Shown here in pieces: positions 1-8,217 of a DNA stretch of 64,000 nt. Both the position numbers and the translations under genes were made by a program. The DNA is from Streptomyces collinus (GTDB taxonomy: Bacteria; Actinomycetota; Actinomycetes; Streptomycetales; Streptomycetaceae). The stretch covers positions 2,728,001 to 2,792,000 of the forward strand of contig NZ_CP133771.1 in the NCBI RefSeq assembly GCF_031348265.1. The letters run 5' to 3'. Each line of letters starts with the position of its first letter. Position 1 is the stretch's first letter. A model generated the notes under the pieces. It ran no database searches. It was not told the DNA's origin and saw only the letters and a list, made by a program, of their open reading frames with translations.

Positions 1-1310
1 TTCGTGGCGAGGAGCTGGGTGAGCGCCTTCTTCATGCGGTCGGCCGCGGTCTGCGGCTCGGCGGAGCCCATCGTGGAGGAGACGACGACGGGACCGACGC
101 GCTGGGCGAGGATGCCGGTGGAGCCCGCGAACCACACCTTGGGCTCGGTGGCCTGGTGGTCCATGGCGGAGACGTACGCGCTCTGCGGGTCCAGCTTCTT
201 GTACGCCGCCGTGGACAGGGTGGGGGTGTACGCGGGGATGTGGCCGCCGGCCGCCCACTGCTGGGCGTGCTGGACGACGTAGGCGGCGAGCCGGTGGGCG
301 GCCTCGTTGGCGGGGCCGCCGCGGTCGGACTGGTGCGGCAGGACGAAGGAGTGGGACTCGGCGTGGGTGGCCTGCCTGCCGAAGACGGGCGGCAGGGGGG
401 TCGCTCCGTAGTCGAGCTTCGCTCCGGAGTAGACGGGGACCGACCAGTTGCCCTCCCAGACGAAGGGGGAGCCGTTGATGAACTGTTCGGCGCTCGCGAG
501 GCCTCCGAAGCCCGGGTCGGAGTACCCGTCGGTGACGTGCCGGCGCAGGAACTCCAGCACGTGGACGGCCTTGTCGGTGTCGAAGGTGACCTCGGTGCCG
601 GCGTCGTTGAACCAGGTGCCGCCGAGCTGGGTGTAGAAGGCGACGAAGAACCACCACTGGAAGTTCTGGTCGGCGTTCCACATGCCGATGGTCTGGAGCC
701 CCTTCTTCGTGGCCCGCTTGGCCTCCTTCAGGACGTCGAACCACTCGTCGGTGGAGGTGACGGGCACGATCCGGCCGTCGTCGCCGAGGAGCCCCGCCTT
801 CTTCAGGACGTCCTTGCGGTAGAAGCAGAGCTGGACGTGGATGTCGAGCGGGAGGGCGTAGAGCTTGCCGTCGATGACGCCCCGCTTCCACAGGGTGGGG
901 TTGTAGTCCTGCTCCCGGACGCCGTACTTGGCGAGCAGGCCGAGGTCCCAGGGGTCGAGGAGGCGGCCGGGTGCGAAGCCGGTGACGCGGCCGAGGTGCA
1001 TGACGCCGAGGTCGGGGGCGCGGTTGCCCGCCGCCGCCATGGCCAGTTTGGTGTAGAAGGGGCTGCCCCACTGGAGGGTGGAGTCCTTGACGGCGATGTC
1101 CGGGTTGGCCTGACGGAAGGCGTCCAGCATCGCGATCATGTTGGAGCCGTCGCCGCCGCTGAAGAGGTTCCAGTAACGCACCCGGGTGTCGGCGTCGGAG
1201 GCGAGTGCGTCGGCGCCGGTGCCGAGTGCGGCGAAGCCGAAACTGCTCGCGACGAAGAGGCCGCCGAGCCCGCCGAGAAGCTGCCTGCGGTTCAGGTCAG
1301 GTCGTCCCAT
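1..1310 (-). CDS. Extracellular solute-binding protein of a sugar-type ABC transporter (3' end outside window)
   Basis: The reading frame opens at an ATG at 1310 and is still open at base 1, so the C-terminus is missing. The N-terminus has a twin-arginine stretch (NRRQLLGG) followed by a hydrophobic segment, which suggests Tat export or a lipoprotein-like anchor. The body reads RVRYWNLFSGGDGSN, FRQANPDIAV and then QWWFFVAFYTQLGG, the pattern of family 1 extracellular solute-binding proteins that feed oligosaccharides to ABC permeases. The permease genes would be expected just left of the window. The sugar cannot be named from sequence. The family call is confident; the export route is inferred. 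Confidence 0.82.
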   Translation of the reverse strand, partial: MGRPDLNRRQLLGGLGGLFVASSFGFAALGTGADALASDADTRVRYWNLFSGGDGSNMIAMLDAFRQANPDIAVKDSTLQWGSPFYTKLAMAAAGNRAPDLGVMHLGRVTGFAPGRLLDPWDLGLLAKYGVREQDYNPTLWKRGVIDGKLYALPLDIHVQLCFYRKDVLKKAGLLGDDGRIVPVTSTDEWFDVLKEAKRATKKGLQTIGMWNADQNFQWWFFVAFYTQLGGTWFNDAGTEVTFDTDKAVHVLEFLRRHVTDGYSDPGFGGLASAEQFINGSPFVWEGNWSVPVYSGAKLDYGATPLPPVFGRQATHAESHSFVLPHQSDRGGPANEAAHRLAAYVVQHAQQWAAGGHIPAYTPTLSTAAYKKLDPQSAYVSAMDHQATEPKVWFAGSTGILAQRVGPVVVSSTMGSAEPQTAADRMKKALTQLLAT

Positions 1311-1339
1311 GCCCTGCCCTTGTGATCGATGACGGATAG

Positions 1340-1378
1340 CCGTTCGATATTTCGGATGACGCTCGTTACTTCGAACGG
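1340..1378. promoter_or_regulatory. Inverted repeat in the divergent promoter region of the solute-binding protein gene
   Basis: CCGTTCGA at 1340-1347 is repeated in inverted form as TCGAACGG at 1371-1378, with 23 bases between. A further TTCGAA lies at 1388-1393. The repeat sits 30-70 bp upstream of the solute-binding protein start at 1310, where a LacI- or ROK-type sugar repressor would bind. The regulator itself is not in the window. Operator function is inferred from position and symmetry only. Confidence 0.4.
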
Positions 1379-1559
1379 GACCGTAAATTCGAAGCGCTTG
1401 CGCGTCAATGGTCCGGCCAGACTTGGGGCGGGACTTTTCCGGACAGGAGCAGTCGTTCCCTTGTGAACATCGAACGTCGGATCGCATGACGCGCACACTT
1501 TCGGGCGCGTAGTCTCGGACCCGCGACAGGCCGTCGGCCGGTGGTGAGAAGGGGGAGCG

Positions 1560-2174
1560 ATGGACATCGCGGGCGCGCGGGCCCGGGCCGCACGACTCTC
1601 CGCCGCGCTCAGGCGCTCACGCAGTGGCTCGGCCATGCGCGGCCTGGCCGCCGAACTGACCACCGCGGTGCGGAAAAGACCCGAGTACCCCGCCGACGTA
1701 CGGTCCCTGTGCCGGGCACTGTGCGAGGAGATGAGCAGCCGGCGCGGCGGGCGGCCCGTCGAGCTGCGCTTCGAGCGCTTCCCCGACGAGATCGAAGTGA
1801 CCGGCCTGTGGGTGGAGTTCCAGGACTTCGACCTCGTCATCGTCGAGGAACGGGCCGAGGCGGTGCAGCAGCTGGTCATCCTCGGGCACGAACTGTGGCA
1901 TCTGCACGCGGGGCACGGACACCACCACGGGGCGGGTGCGGCGGCGGCCCACGCGTTCGCCGGCCGGCCGGAGTGGGACGACGTCGCGCTCGCGGTGGCC
2001 GCCCGCAACGGCTCCCGGGAACGGGACGAGGCCGAGGCCGACGCCTTCGGGCACCGGCTGGCGGCGGGGTGCCGGGCGCTGCTGCCGGGCGGGCGGCGCG
2101 AGCCGGAGGAACCCCTCGAACCCGTACAGCGGTCGCTGTACTACCGGGGGCCGCGAGGAGGTGCGGCACCGTGA
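1560..2174 (+). CDS. ImmA/IrrE-like zinc-peptidase domain protein (often named toxin component)
   Basis: This 204-residue protein has HELWH at residues 110-114 in a helix (ILGHELWHLHAGH) and a downstream EAEADAFGHRLA stretch that supplies a likely third zinc ligand, as in DUF955/ImmA-IrrE-type metallopeptidases. It has no signal peptide and should be cytosolic. The ATG at 1560 follows a GGGGGAGCG ribosome site. The stop overlaps the next gene by 4 bp (GTGA), so the two are translationally coupled. Streptomyces annotations often call this family a toxin-antitoxin toxin component, but no antitoxin-like partner is visible here. Its partner is a membrane protein. Substrate unknown. Confidence 0.7.
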   Translation: MDIAGARARAARLSAALRRSRSGSAMRGLAAELTTAVRKRPEYPADVRSLCRALCEEMSSRRGGRPVELRFERFPDEIEVTGLWVEFQDFDLVIVEERAEAVQQLVILGHELWHLHAGHGHHHGAGAAAAHAFAGRPEWDDVALAVAARNGSRERDEAEADAFGHRLAAGCRALLPGGRREPEEPLEPVQRSLYYRGPRGGAAP

Positions 2175-3400
2175 CGACGGTGGCACTGACCCCGGCCGAG
2201 TTCGTCAACCAGTTCTATCCGAACTTCTGGTGGATCCCCGCGGGGGTCCTGGCCGCCGCCCTGGCCATCAAGCTGCCGAGCATCATCCGGCTCTGGAAGG
2301 ACCCGATGCTGCGCGCGGTCGGCGGGCTGCTGCTGCTCGCCTGCGCGGTGTTCGTCTTCGTGGCGCCGTCGACGATCGCCCGGGTCAACCGGCTCACCGG
2401 GGTGGCGAACTTCTCCGGACCCTGGGTCTACTCGCTGCTCACCGCGTTCTGCGCCTTCTGCCTGCTGCTGATCATCTCCTGGCGCAACGGCCTGTCCGAC
2501 CGCTCGGAGCGCACCCGGCGGGCGATGCGCGGGGTCGTGGCGGTCTACTCGGGTGTGATCGTCGCGATGTGGGTGCTGTTCGCCCTCGCGGACGTGCCGG
2601 TGGAGCGGCTGCGGGATCTCGACACGTACTACGCGAACACCCCGTACATGCGCGAGGTGATCGTGCTGTACCTGCTCGCGCACACCGTGGCCGCGCTGGT
2701 CACCAACGGGCTGATCTGGAACTGGGTCCGCACGGACGGGCTCGACTCGCTGCTGCGCTGGGGGCTGAAGTTCCTCGGCGTGGGCTACGCGGCGCAGTTG
2801 TTCTTCGACGCCGCCAAGATCAGTGCCGTGGTGGCGCGTTGGTCCGGGCGGAACGTGGACTGGCTGAGCACGGCCGTCGCCCCGCCGCTCGCCTGCCTGT
2901 CCGCGGTGCTCATCGCGGTCGGCTTCATCCTTCCGCACGCCGGGCAGTACCTGCACGGCCGCTGGCACGTCCGCCTCGCCCACCACGAACTGCGGCCGCT
3001 GTACCTGCTGATGAGGTCCGTGAACGGCACGGGGGTCCCCTTGCTGCTGCGCGCGACGCCGGAGCTGCGGCTGGTCCGCCGGGAGACGTTCATCCGCGAC
3101 GTGCTGCTGCCGCTGGCCCGGCACATCGACGAGGACCGGCGCGAACGGTTCCACGACGCCGCCCTCGCCCTCGGCCACCCGCCCGGCCTGGCCAGGACAC
3201 TCGCCGCCACCGCGGCGATCCTGGACGCGGCCGACGCCGGGACCCGGACACAGGAGGACGACGGCACCGGTGCCCGGGACACCACGGAGCTGCTGCGCGA
3301 GATCGGCGCGGTGTCCCGCGTCCTGCGCCGCACGGAGGACCTCCGGGCGATCCGCGCCCTGGCACGTGACCACACGGACGGCAAGTCGCTCACGGGCTGA
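2171..3400 (+). CDS. MAB_1171c-family integral membrane protein
   Basis: The GTG at 2171 overlaps the upstream stop by 4 bp; in-frame sequence further left belongs to the preceding gene. The 409-residue product has about seven hydrophobic segments in its first 270 residues (for example WWIPAGVLAAALAIKL, AVGGLLLLACAVFVF, EVIVLYLLAHTVAALV). A soluble, charged C-terminal part of about 140 residues follows, containing RRETFIRDVLLPLARHI. This is the MAB_1171c-type putative transporter that recurs in Streptomyces beside a HExxH protein and an FAD monooxygenase, as here. Transport has not been shown from sequence. The hydrophilic tail may contact the coupled HELWH protein (inference). Confidence 0.7.
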   Translation: MTTVALTPAEFVNQFYPNFWWIPAGVLAAALAIKLPSIIRLWKDPMLRAVGGLLLLACAVFVFVAPSTIARVNRLTGVANFSGPWVYSLLTAFCAFCLLLIISWRNGLSDRSERTRRAMRGVVAVYSGVIVAMWVLFALADVPVERLRDLDTYYANTPYMREVIVLYLLAHTVAALVTNGLIWNWVRTDGLDSLLRWGLKFLGVGYAAQLFFDAAKISAVVARWSGRNVDWLSTAVAPPLACLSAVLIAVGFILPHAGQYLHGRWHVRLAHHELRPLYLLMRSVNGTGVPLLLRATPELRLVRRETFIRDVLLPLARHIDEDRRERFHDAALALGHPPGLARTLAATAAILDAADAGTRTQEDDGTGARDTTELLREIGAVSRVLRRTEDLRAIRALARDHTDGKSLTG

Positions 3401-3416
3401 CCGGGCCGCGGGTCAC

Positions 3417-3454
3417 CCACGGGTGCCGGGTCCGGCAGCGGCCGGTGCCCGTGG
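3417..3454 (+). terminator. Hairpin terminator after the membrane-protein gene
   Basis: CCACGGGTGCCGG (3417-3429) pairs with CCGGTGCCCGTGG (3442-3454) at 11 of 13 positions across a 12-base loop, starting 17 bases past the stop at 3400. It lacks a U tract, as usual in Streptomyces. Confidence 0.5.
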
Positions 3455-3633
3455 TATCCGGCGGATTGCACGGACGAGACCCGCGCGGGGGCCGCGCACG
3501 GTACGTGAAGGTACGGTGAGAGCCGTCCGGAACGAGGCCTGTATGGCTCGAAACCGGTGCCGGCGGACGGGTGTTGTGCGCCGCGCGGCTTTTGCCGGAC
3601 GACGGGGAATGCCCTCAGGGCAAAGGAGCCTTC

Positions 3634-3666
3634 ATGGCTGAGTGCGGGGAGTCGCATGTCGCGTAG
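3634..3666 (+). CDS. Possible 10-codon leader ORF overlapping the monooxygenase start
   Basis: An ATG at 3634 has a better ribosome site (AAAGGAG, 6 bases upstream) than the monooxygenase start at 3656. It opens a 10-codon frame (MAECGESHVA) that stops at 3664-3666, ten bases past the monooxygenase ATG. A ribosome finishing this frame could re-initiate on the main gene, so it may act as a coupling leader. It could equally be chance. Confidence 0.3.
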   Translation: MAECGESHVA

Positions 3667-5056
3667 AGCTGTCGTCATCGGTGCGGGTCTGGCCGGCATG
3701 CTGGCCGCGGCGGCCCTGTCCGCCGTCGCGGACGAGGTGGTCGTGCTCGACCGCGACGACCTGCCCGAGGGGCCGGAGCACCGCAAGGGCCTGCCGCAGG
3801 GACGTCACGCGCATCTCCTCATGGCCGGCGGTCTGGCCCCCATGGAGGAGCTGGTGCCGGGCGTGAGCATGCGCAAGCACCTGCTCGCCGCCGGTGCGCA
3901 CGAGATTCCGCTCGGCTCGGGCATGGTCGCGCTGACGCCCGAGGGCTGGTTCCGGCGCTGGCGTCACCCCGGACCGCGGATGCTGACCTGCACCCGGGCG
4001 CTGCTCGACTGGGCGGTGCGGGGGGCTGTGCTGGACAGCACCGGGGTGGTGATCCGCAAGGCACGGGTGCTGGAGCTGACGGGGTCGCGGCAGCGGGTGA
4101 CCGGGGTCCGCCTCTCGACCGCCGCCGGGGAGGAGGACCTCGCCGCCGACTTCGTGGTGGACGCGAGCGGACGCGGCTCACGGATCGTGAACTGGCTGGC
4201 GGCGCTGGGCGTCGACGACGTGCGCGAGAAGACGGTGGACGCCGGCCTGGTGAACGCCACCCGCCTCTACCGCACTCCCGAGGGGGCCGGGCGTTTCCCC
4301 CTGACCATGGTGCAGGCCGATCCGTACCAGGGGCGGCCCGGCCGCAGCGGCATGGTGCTGCCGATCGAGGGCGACCGCTGGATGGTCAGCCTCGCCGGCA
4401 CGCGGGGCGGCGGCGAACCGCCGTCCGATCCGGACGCGTTCCTCCGGTACACCCTGGACCTGCCCGACCCCATCGTGGGCCGGCTGATCTCCGGCGCGGA
4501 ACCGCTCACCGACGTCCATGTCAGCCGCAGCACCAGCAATCACCGCCGGTATCTGGAGAAGGTCCGCTCCTGGCCCGACCGCCTCGTCGTCCTCGGTGAC
4601 GCGCTGGCCACGTTCAACCCCGCCTACGGCCAGGGCATGTCGGTGGCCGCGCTGGGCGCCCGGGAGCTGGACCGCGAGCTGCGGCGGTCCGGCCTCGGCG
4701 AGCCCGGGCTCGCCCGGCGGGTGCAGCGGCGGGTGGCCAGGCCGGTGGAGTCCGCGTGGACGATGGCGGTGAGCCAGGACGTCTGGTACCCCGGGACGCG
4801 TGGGGGCTCGCCCGGGGTCGCCGACCGGCTGGTCACCGCCTACACCCGCCGCATGATCCGCACGGCGACCGGCTCGTACACGGCGGCGTCGGCGGTCTGG
4901 GACGTGATGAGCATGACGACGGGGCCGGCCAGGCTGCTCCGGCCCTCGACGGTCCTGGCGACGCTGAGCGGGCCGCCGTTGCCCGCGGCGGTGGGGGCGC
5001 CGCTGACGGAGGACGAGCGGGCGGTGCTGCGGCGCCTGGACCGCACGGGAGACTGA
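3656..5056 (+). CDS. FAD-dependent monooxygenase (PHBH/2-polyprenyl-6-methoxyphenol hydroxylase-like)
   Basis: The 466-residue product starts MSRRAVVIGAGLAGMLAA, a textbook Rossmann FAD-binding motif (GxGxxG). Near residue 305 it has RLVVLGDALATFNPAYGQG, the second FAD motif (GD...P) of group A aromatic hydroxylases and geranylgeranyl-reductase-like enzymes. The start at 3656 was chosen because the Rossmann strand begins at once and GGGGAG lies 5 bases upstream; the frame is open further left without a good start. It follows the HELWH/MAB_1171c pair but has its own 233-bp upstream region. Substrate unknown; likely a small hydrophobic or aromatic compound. Confidence 0.8.
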   Translation: MSRRAVVIGAGLAGMLAAAALSAVADEVVVLDRDDLPEGPEHRKGLPQGRHAHLLMAGGLAPMEELVPGVSMRKHLLAAGAHEIPLGSGMVALTPEGWFRRWRHPGPRMLTCTRALLDWAVRGAVLDSTGVVIRKARVLELTGSRQRVTGVRLSTAAGEEDLAADFVVDASGRGSRIVNWLAALGVDDVREKTVDAGLVNATRLYRTPEGAGRFPLTMVQADPYQGRPGRSGMVLPIEGDRWMVSLAGTRGGGEPPSDPDAFLRYTLDLPDPIVGRLISGAEPLTDVHVSRSTSNHRRYLEKVRSWPDRLVVLGDALATFNPAYGQGMSVAALGARELDRELRRSGLGEPGLARRVQRRVARPVESAWTMAVSQDVWYPGTRGGSPGVADRLVTAYTRRMIRTATGSYTAASAVWDVMSMTTGPARLLRPSTVLATLSGPPLPAAVGAPLTEDERAVLRRLDRTGD

Positions 5057-5135
5057 GGCAGGGGCGGTCCGGCCCTCCCCCGTCCGCGTACGCACGCGGG
5101 CGGGAGTCCCGGGGGCCCGGCCGCCCCGTCCCGCG

Positions 5136-5984
5136 TCAGCCGGCGAACGCGGGCTGCGCCAGTCCCTTGCCCGCCCCGGGCACCACGAACAGGGAGCCCG
5201 CCAGTGCGGGCGGCCCGGTCAGCCCCGTACGGGCCGTGGTGATGTACAGGTCGGTCAGGTCGGGCCCGCCGAACGCGCAGGCCGTCACCAGCGACACCGG
5301 CAGCTCGATCACCCGGTCCAACTCACCGCCGGGGGTGTACCGCCGCACCGCCGAGCCCTGCCACAGGGCGACCCACACGCACCCCTCGGCGTCCACGGTC
5401 AGCCCGTCCGGGAAGCCCGCGCCCTCCTCGATGACGGTGAGGGTCCGCCGGCCGGAGATCCGCCCGTCCGCGTAGTCGAAGACGTCGACCCGCCGGGTCG
5501 GGGAGTCGATGTAGTACATGAGCCGCCCGTCGGGGCTCCACCCCGTGCCGTTGCTGACGGCGACGTCGTCGAGCACGGCCTCCACGGTGCCGCCGCCGGT
5601 GACGCGGGACAGCGTGCCGCCCCCCGGCGCCTCGTCGTAGCGCATGGTGCCCGCCCACAGCGCGCCGTCGGGCGCGATCGCGGCGTCGTTGGCGCGGCGG
5701 CCCGGGACCGGCTCGTGGTGGAGCCAGCGGAAGCTGTCGTCCGGGTCGAGGAGGCCGATCCCGTCGCGCAGGTTCAGCACCAGGCCGCCGCCGGCGCGCG
5801 GCTTGACGGCGCCGATGTGCTGTTCCGTGCGGCGGACGGTGCGGCGCCCGGTGGCCGGGTCGTAGGTGTGCATGCGGGAGCCGAGGATGTCGATCCACAG
5901 CAGCCGGCCGGCCGTCGCGTCCCAGGTGGGTCCCTCGCCGAGCTCGGCCTCGGCCCGCACCGCGACGTCGTACGGCATCGTCAT
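5136..5984 (-). CDS. SMP-30/gluconolactonase/LRE-family hydrolase
   Basis: The 282-residue product shows the SMP-30 six-bladed propeller signatures: AELGEGPTWDATAGRLLWID at the N-terminus (metal-binding Glu in GEGP), NDAAIAPDGALWAGTM near residue 95, SNGTGWSPDGRLMYYIDS near 140 and FPDGLTVDAEGCVWVAL near 195. These supply the Glu, Asn and Asp metal ligands of lactonases in this family. The ATG at 5984 has GGAG upstream. Its start overlaps the stop of the IclR gene by 4 bp, so regulator and enzyme form a two-gene operon. Likely role: opening a sugar lactone in a carbohydrate oxidation route controlled by the IclR protein. Confidence 0.88.
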   Translation of the reverse strand: MTMPYDVAVRAEAELGEGPTWDATAGRLLWIDILGSRMHTYDPATGRRTVRRTEQHIGAVKPRAGGGLVLNLRDGIGLLDPDDSFRWLHHEPVPGRRANDAAIAPDGALWAGTMRYDEAPGGGTLSRVTGGGTVEAVLDDVAVSNGTGWSPDGRLMYYIDSPTRRVDVFDYADGRISGRRTLTVIEEGAGFPDGLTVDAEGCVWVALWQGSAVRRYTPGGELDRVIELPVSLVTACAFGGPDLTDLYITTARTGLTGPPALAGSLFVVPGAGKGLAQPAFAG

Positions 5985-6754
5985 GCCATGCTCCGGTGAC
6001 CGAGGTGCTCGGACAGCTCGGCGGCGCCCTTGACGGCGAGCTGCTCCAGCTCGGCGCGGCGCTCCTCGCTCCAGCGGATCATGGGCACGGAGATCGACAG
6101 GGCGGCGACGACCTGCCCGGTGCGGTCGCGGACCGGCGCGGCCACGCAGGACACGTCCGGGTTGGACTCGCGGTTCTCCACGGCGAGGCCCCGCTCACGG
6201 ATCTCGGCAAGGGCCTCGCGCAGCGCGCCCGGGTCGGTGATGCTGTTGGGGGTCATCGCGACCAGCCGGGCGCTGTCCGGGATGCGCGCGGTGAGCTCCG
6301 GCTCGGGAAGGGAGGCCAGCAGCATCTTGCCGACGGAGGTGCAGTGGGCGGGCAGCCTGCGGCCGGCCGCCGACACCATCCGCACGGCGTGCGTGGAGTC
6401 GACCTTGGCGATGTAGATGACGTCCGTGTCCTCCAGAATCGCCACGTGGACGGTCTCGTCGCAGGTCTCGGCGACGGTCCGGGCGACCTGCTGGCCCTCG
6501 GCCGCGAGGTCGAGCTGCTCGGAGTAGCGGGCACCGAGCTGGTACGGACGTACGCCGAGCCGGTAGCGTCCGGGCTGACCGGGCATCGGGACGATGTACT
6601 TCCGGGCGGCGAGCGTGGTCACCAGCTCGTGCACGGTGGTGCGCGGCAGCTGGAGCTTGCGCACGATGTCGGGGGCGGAGAGCGTCCCGTCCCCGTCGAG
6701 GAAGAGCTCCAGAATGTCGAGAGCCCGGGTCACGGCTGGTACGAGGCGTCCCAC
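5981..6754 (-). CDS. IclR-family transcriptional regulator
   Basis: This 257-residue protein has an N-terminal winged helix (RALDILELFLDGDGTLSAPD, LQLPRTTVHELVTTL) and a C-terminal IclR effector domain (VDSTHAVRMVSAAGRRLPAHCTSVGKMLLA). The HCTSVGK-type loop forms the small-molecule pocket in this family. The GTG at 6754 follows a strong GGAGGGGG ribosome site. It is co-transcribed with, and 4-bp overlapped by, the SMP-30 lactonase gene, so it likely controls that enzyme and perhaps a sugar acid pathway nearby. The effector is unknown. Confidence 0.9.
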   Translation of the reverse strand: MGRLVPAVTRALDILELFLDGDGTLSAPDIVRKLQLPRTTVHELVTTLAARKYIVPMPGQPGRYRLGVRPYQLGARYSEQLDLAAEGQQVARTVAETCDETVHVAILEDTDVIYIAKVDSTHAVRMVSAAGRRLPAHCTSVGKMLLASLPEPELTARIPDSARLVAMTPNSITDPGALREALAEIRERGLAVENRESNPDVSCVAAPVRDRTGQVVAALSISVPMIRWSEERRAELEQLAVKGAAELSEHLGHRSMA

Positions 6755-6885
6755 GACCGGCCCCCTCCCTAATATGTCTCAGGCGCCTGCGTTCGAGATT
6801 TCAACAGGCGATCGGCATGACGAACACAGGCTAGCCATAGAGGTATGTCCGGGCAATGGGCAGAGGCACGCAATGGGCAGACGCA

Positions 6886-6926
6886 CACCGGCAGGAGCCG
6901 CGTTCCTGCGGCGGCTCCTGCCGGTG
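6886..6926 (-). terminator. Perfect 16-bp hairpin terminator of the protease gene
   Basis: CACCGGCAGGAGCCGC (6886-6901) is perfectly complementary to GCGGCTCCTGCCGGTG (6911-6926) across a 9-base loop. It lies 17 bases past the protease stop codon and in front of the IclR promoter, so it separates two genes transcribed in the same direction. Confidence 0.85.
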
Positions 6927-6942
6927 CACAGGGGGGCCGTCG

Positions 6943-7902
6943 TCAGGGGAAGTCGGCCCTGGCCTTGTTCACGAGACGGGTGAGGTTGTTGCCGCCGGCT
7001 ATGGCGTTGTAGTTGCCGCCGAGGCCGCCGCCGGCACCGGCGCTGGCCACGCCGACCACGAAGGGCCCCTCGTTCCAGAAGCCGAAGACCGGACTGCCCG
7101 ACATGCCCTTGAGGAAGTCGCCGGTCTTGGTGATCAGCATGCGGCCGCCGCCGAGGTCGAAGTCGTCCTCGTCGAGGAAGAAGCCGGTCTGGAAGTTCGC
7201 CGCCGTGGAGTGGATGATCCGCTCGTAGGCGATGTTGAACCAGTTCGCGGTCTCGTTGTCCCAGCCGGAGTCGTAGGTGCGGCAGCCGAAGAAGCCGAAG
7301 CCGTCACCGAGCCGCCTGTCGAGCATGACCACCGCGTAGTCGTCGTCGGCGTTGCTGTACGTCACGTCCACGATGTGCTCGTAGGCCATGATGTGGGTGC
7401 CGCCCGCGCTCGCGAGCTGGGTGGAGCCCTGGACGAGGCTCACGGAGACGGTGAGCGCCTGCCAGTCGATGACGTGGCTGGCGGTCAGGACGTGCCGCGG
7501 GCCGATCAGGGCGCCGGAGCCGCTCCCGGAGCCCGAGGACACGTTGCAGGCCAGCACCCAGGGGAAGGACCGGTCGTCGTAGACGCGCCGGCCGTCGGGG
7601 TTGAAGACCAGGAGCGGTTCCAGTTCCTGCCCGGCGAAGACGAGCTGGGGAGGTTCGCCGACCTGGAAGCGGTTCGGTTCGAAGCTGATGCCGTCCTGGT
7701 GGTCCGGCATCGACGGCTGGAGGTCGGCGGCCGGCTGAGCCCCGGCCGCCGGGGTCTTCACGGGCACCACCGTCGACTTGGGCAGCTCGACGGGCTTGAG
7801 GCCGTTGGGGTCGGGGACCTGGTGCTGGGGAACGTGCAGGGGGGAGGTGCGGATCTCCGCTGCGGAGAGCGGAGGGCGGTTCGAATCCGGGATGCCAGGC
7901 AT
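6943..7902 (-). CDS. Trypsin-like serine protease (V8/glutamyl-endopeptidase type), no signal peptide
   Basis: In this 319-residue protein the catalytic triad is visible: His143 in LTASHVID, Asp188 in NADDDYAVVML and Ser268 in KGMSGSPVFG. This is the S1B/V8-like arrangement. A Ser-Gly-rich SSGSGSGSG stretch precedes the His motif. The first 90 residues are Pro-rich and polar (MPGIPDSNRPPLSAAEIR) with no hydrophobic segment, so ordinary Sec or Tat export is not predicted, which is unusual for this fold. The ATG at 7902 has GGAG upstream; the frame is open far to the right, but that sequence is the shadow of the divergent metalloprotease gene. It is transcribed divergently from that gene. Confidence 0.82.
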   Translation of the reverse strand: MPGIPDSNRPPLSAAEIRTSPLHVPQHQVPDPNGLKPVELPKSTVVPVKTPAAGAQPAADLQPSMPDHQDGISFEPNRFQVGEPPQLVFAGQELEPLLVFNPDGRRVYDDRSFPWVLACNVSSGSGSGSGALIGPRHVLTASHVIDWQALTVSVSLVQGSTQLASAGGTHIMAYEHIVDVTYSNADDDYAVVMLDRRLGDGFGFFGCRTYDSGWDNETANWFNIAYERIIHSTAANFQTGFFLDEDDFDLGGGRMLITKTGDFLKGMSGSPVFGFWNEGPFVVGVASAGAGGGLGGNYNAIAGGNNLTRLVNKARADFP

Positions 7903-8217
7903 GAGGGTGCTCCACGGAGAGTGTGCCGGTGGAGGGGCGCGGGGTGACGCGTGCGAGGGTCCGCGCCTGCGGGGGACCGGGGGGCGCCCCGATGAAGTTG
8001 AACGTTGTGCCGTCCTGTTGGGGACTTCGCGCGGGCGGCAGGCCCGGCGCTCCCTTCCATCAAACCTCGTTTTCGCCCGCCCCGCACACGCACACCGGGG
8101 GCCGTACGGCGGGGAGATGAGCCCGCGTTCGCGTGGGCCGGGGACTGCGGTTGCGGCGGCCCGGGGCGCGTGCGTGACTGGCACCGACCCCACTTTCCCG
8201 CATCGAGGGGCACCATC
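7903..8217. promoter_or_regulatory. 315-bp divergent promoter region between two protease genes
   Basis: No gene is supported here. The stretch is less coding-like than its surroundings and includes an AT-richer patch (TGAAGTTGAACGTTGTG near 7990) with the palindrome AACGTT. It must hold the back-to-back promoters of the trypsin-like and M6-type protease genes. I see no clear operator repeat. Confidence 0.4.

Noticed and set aside
1560..2174. Toxin of a toxin-antitoxin pair
   Set aside because: The coupled neighbour is a seven-helix membrane protein, not an antitoxin with a DNA-binding domain.
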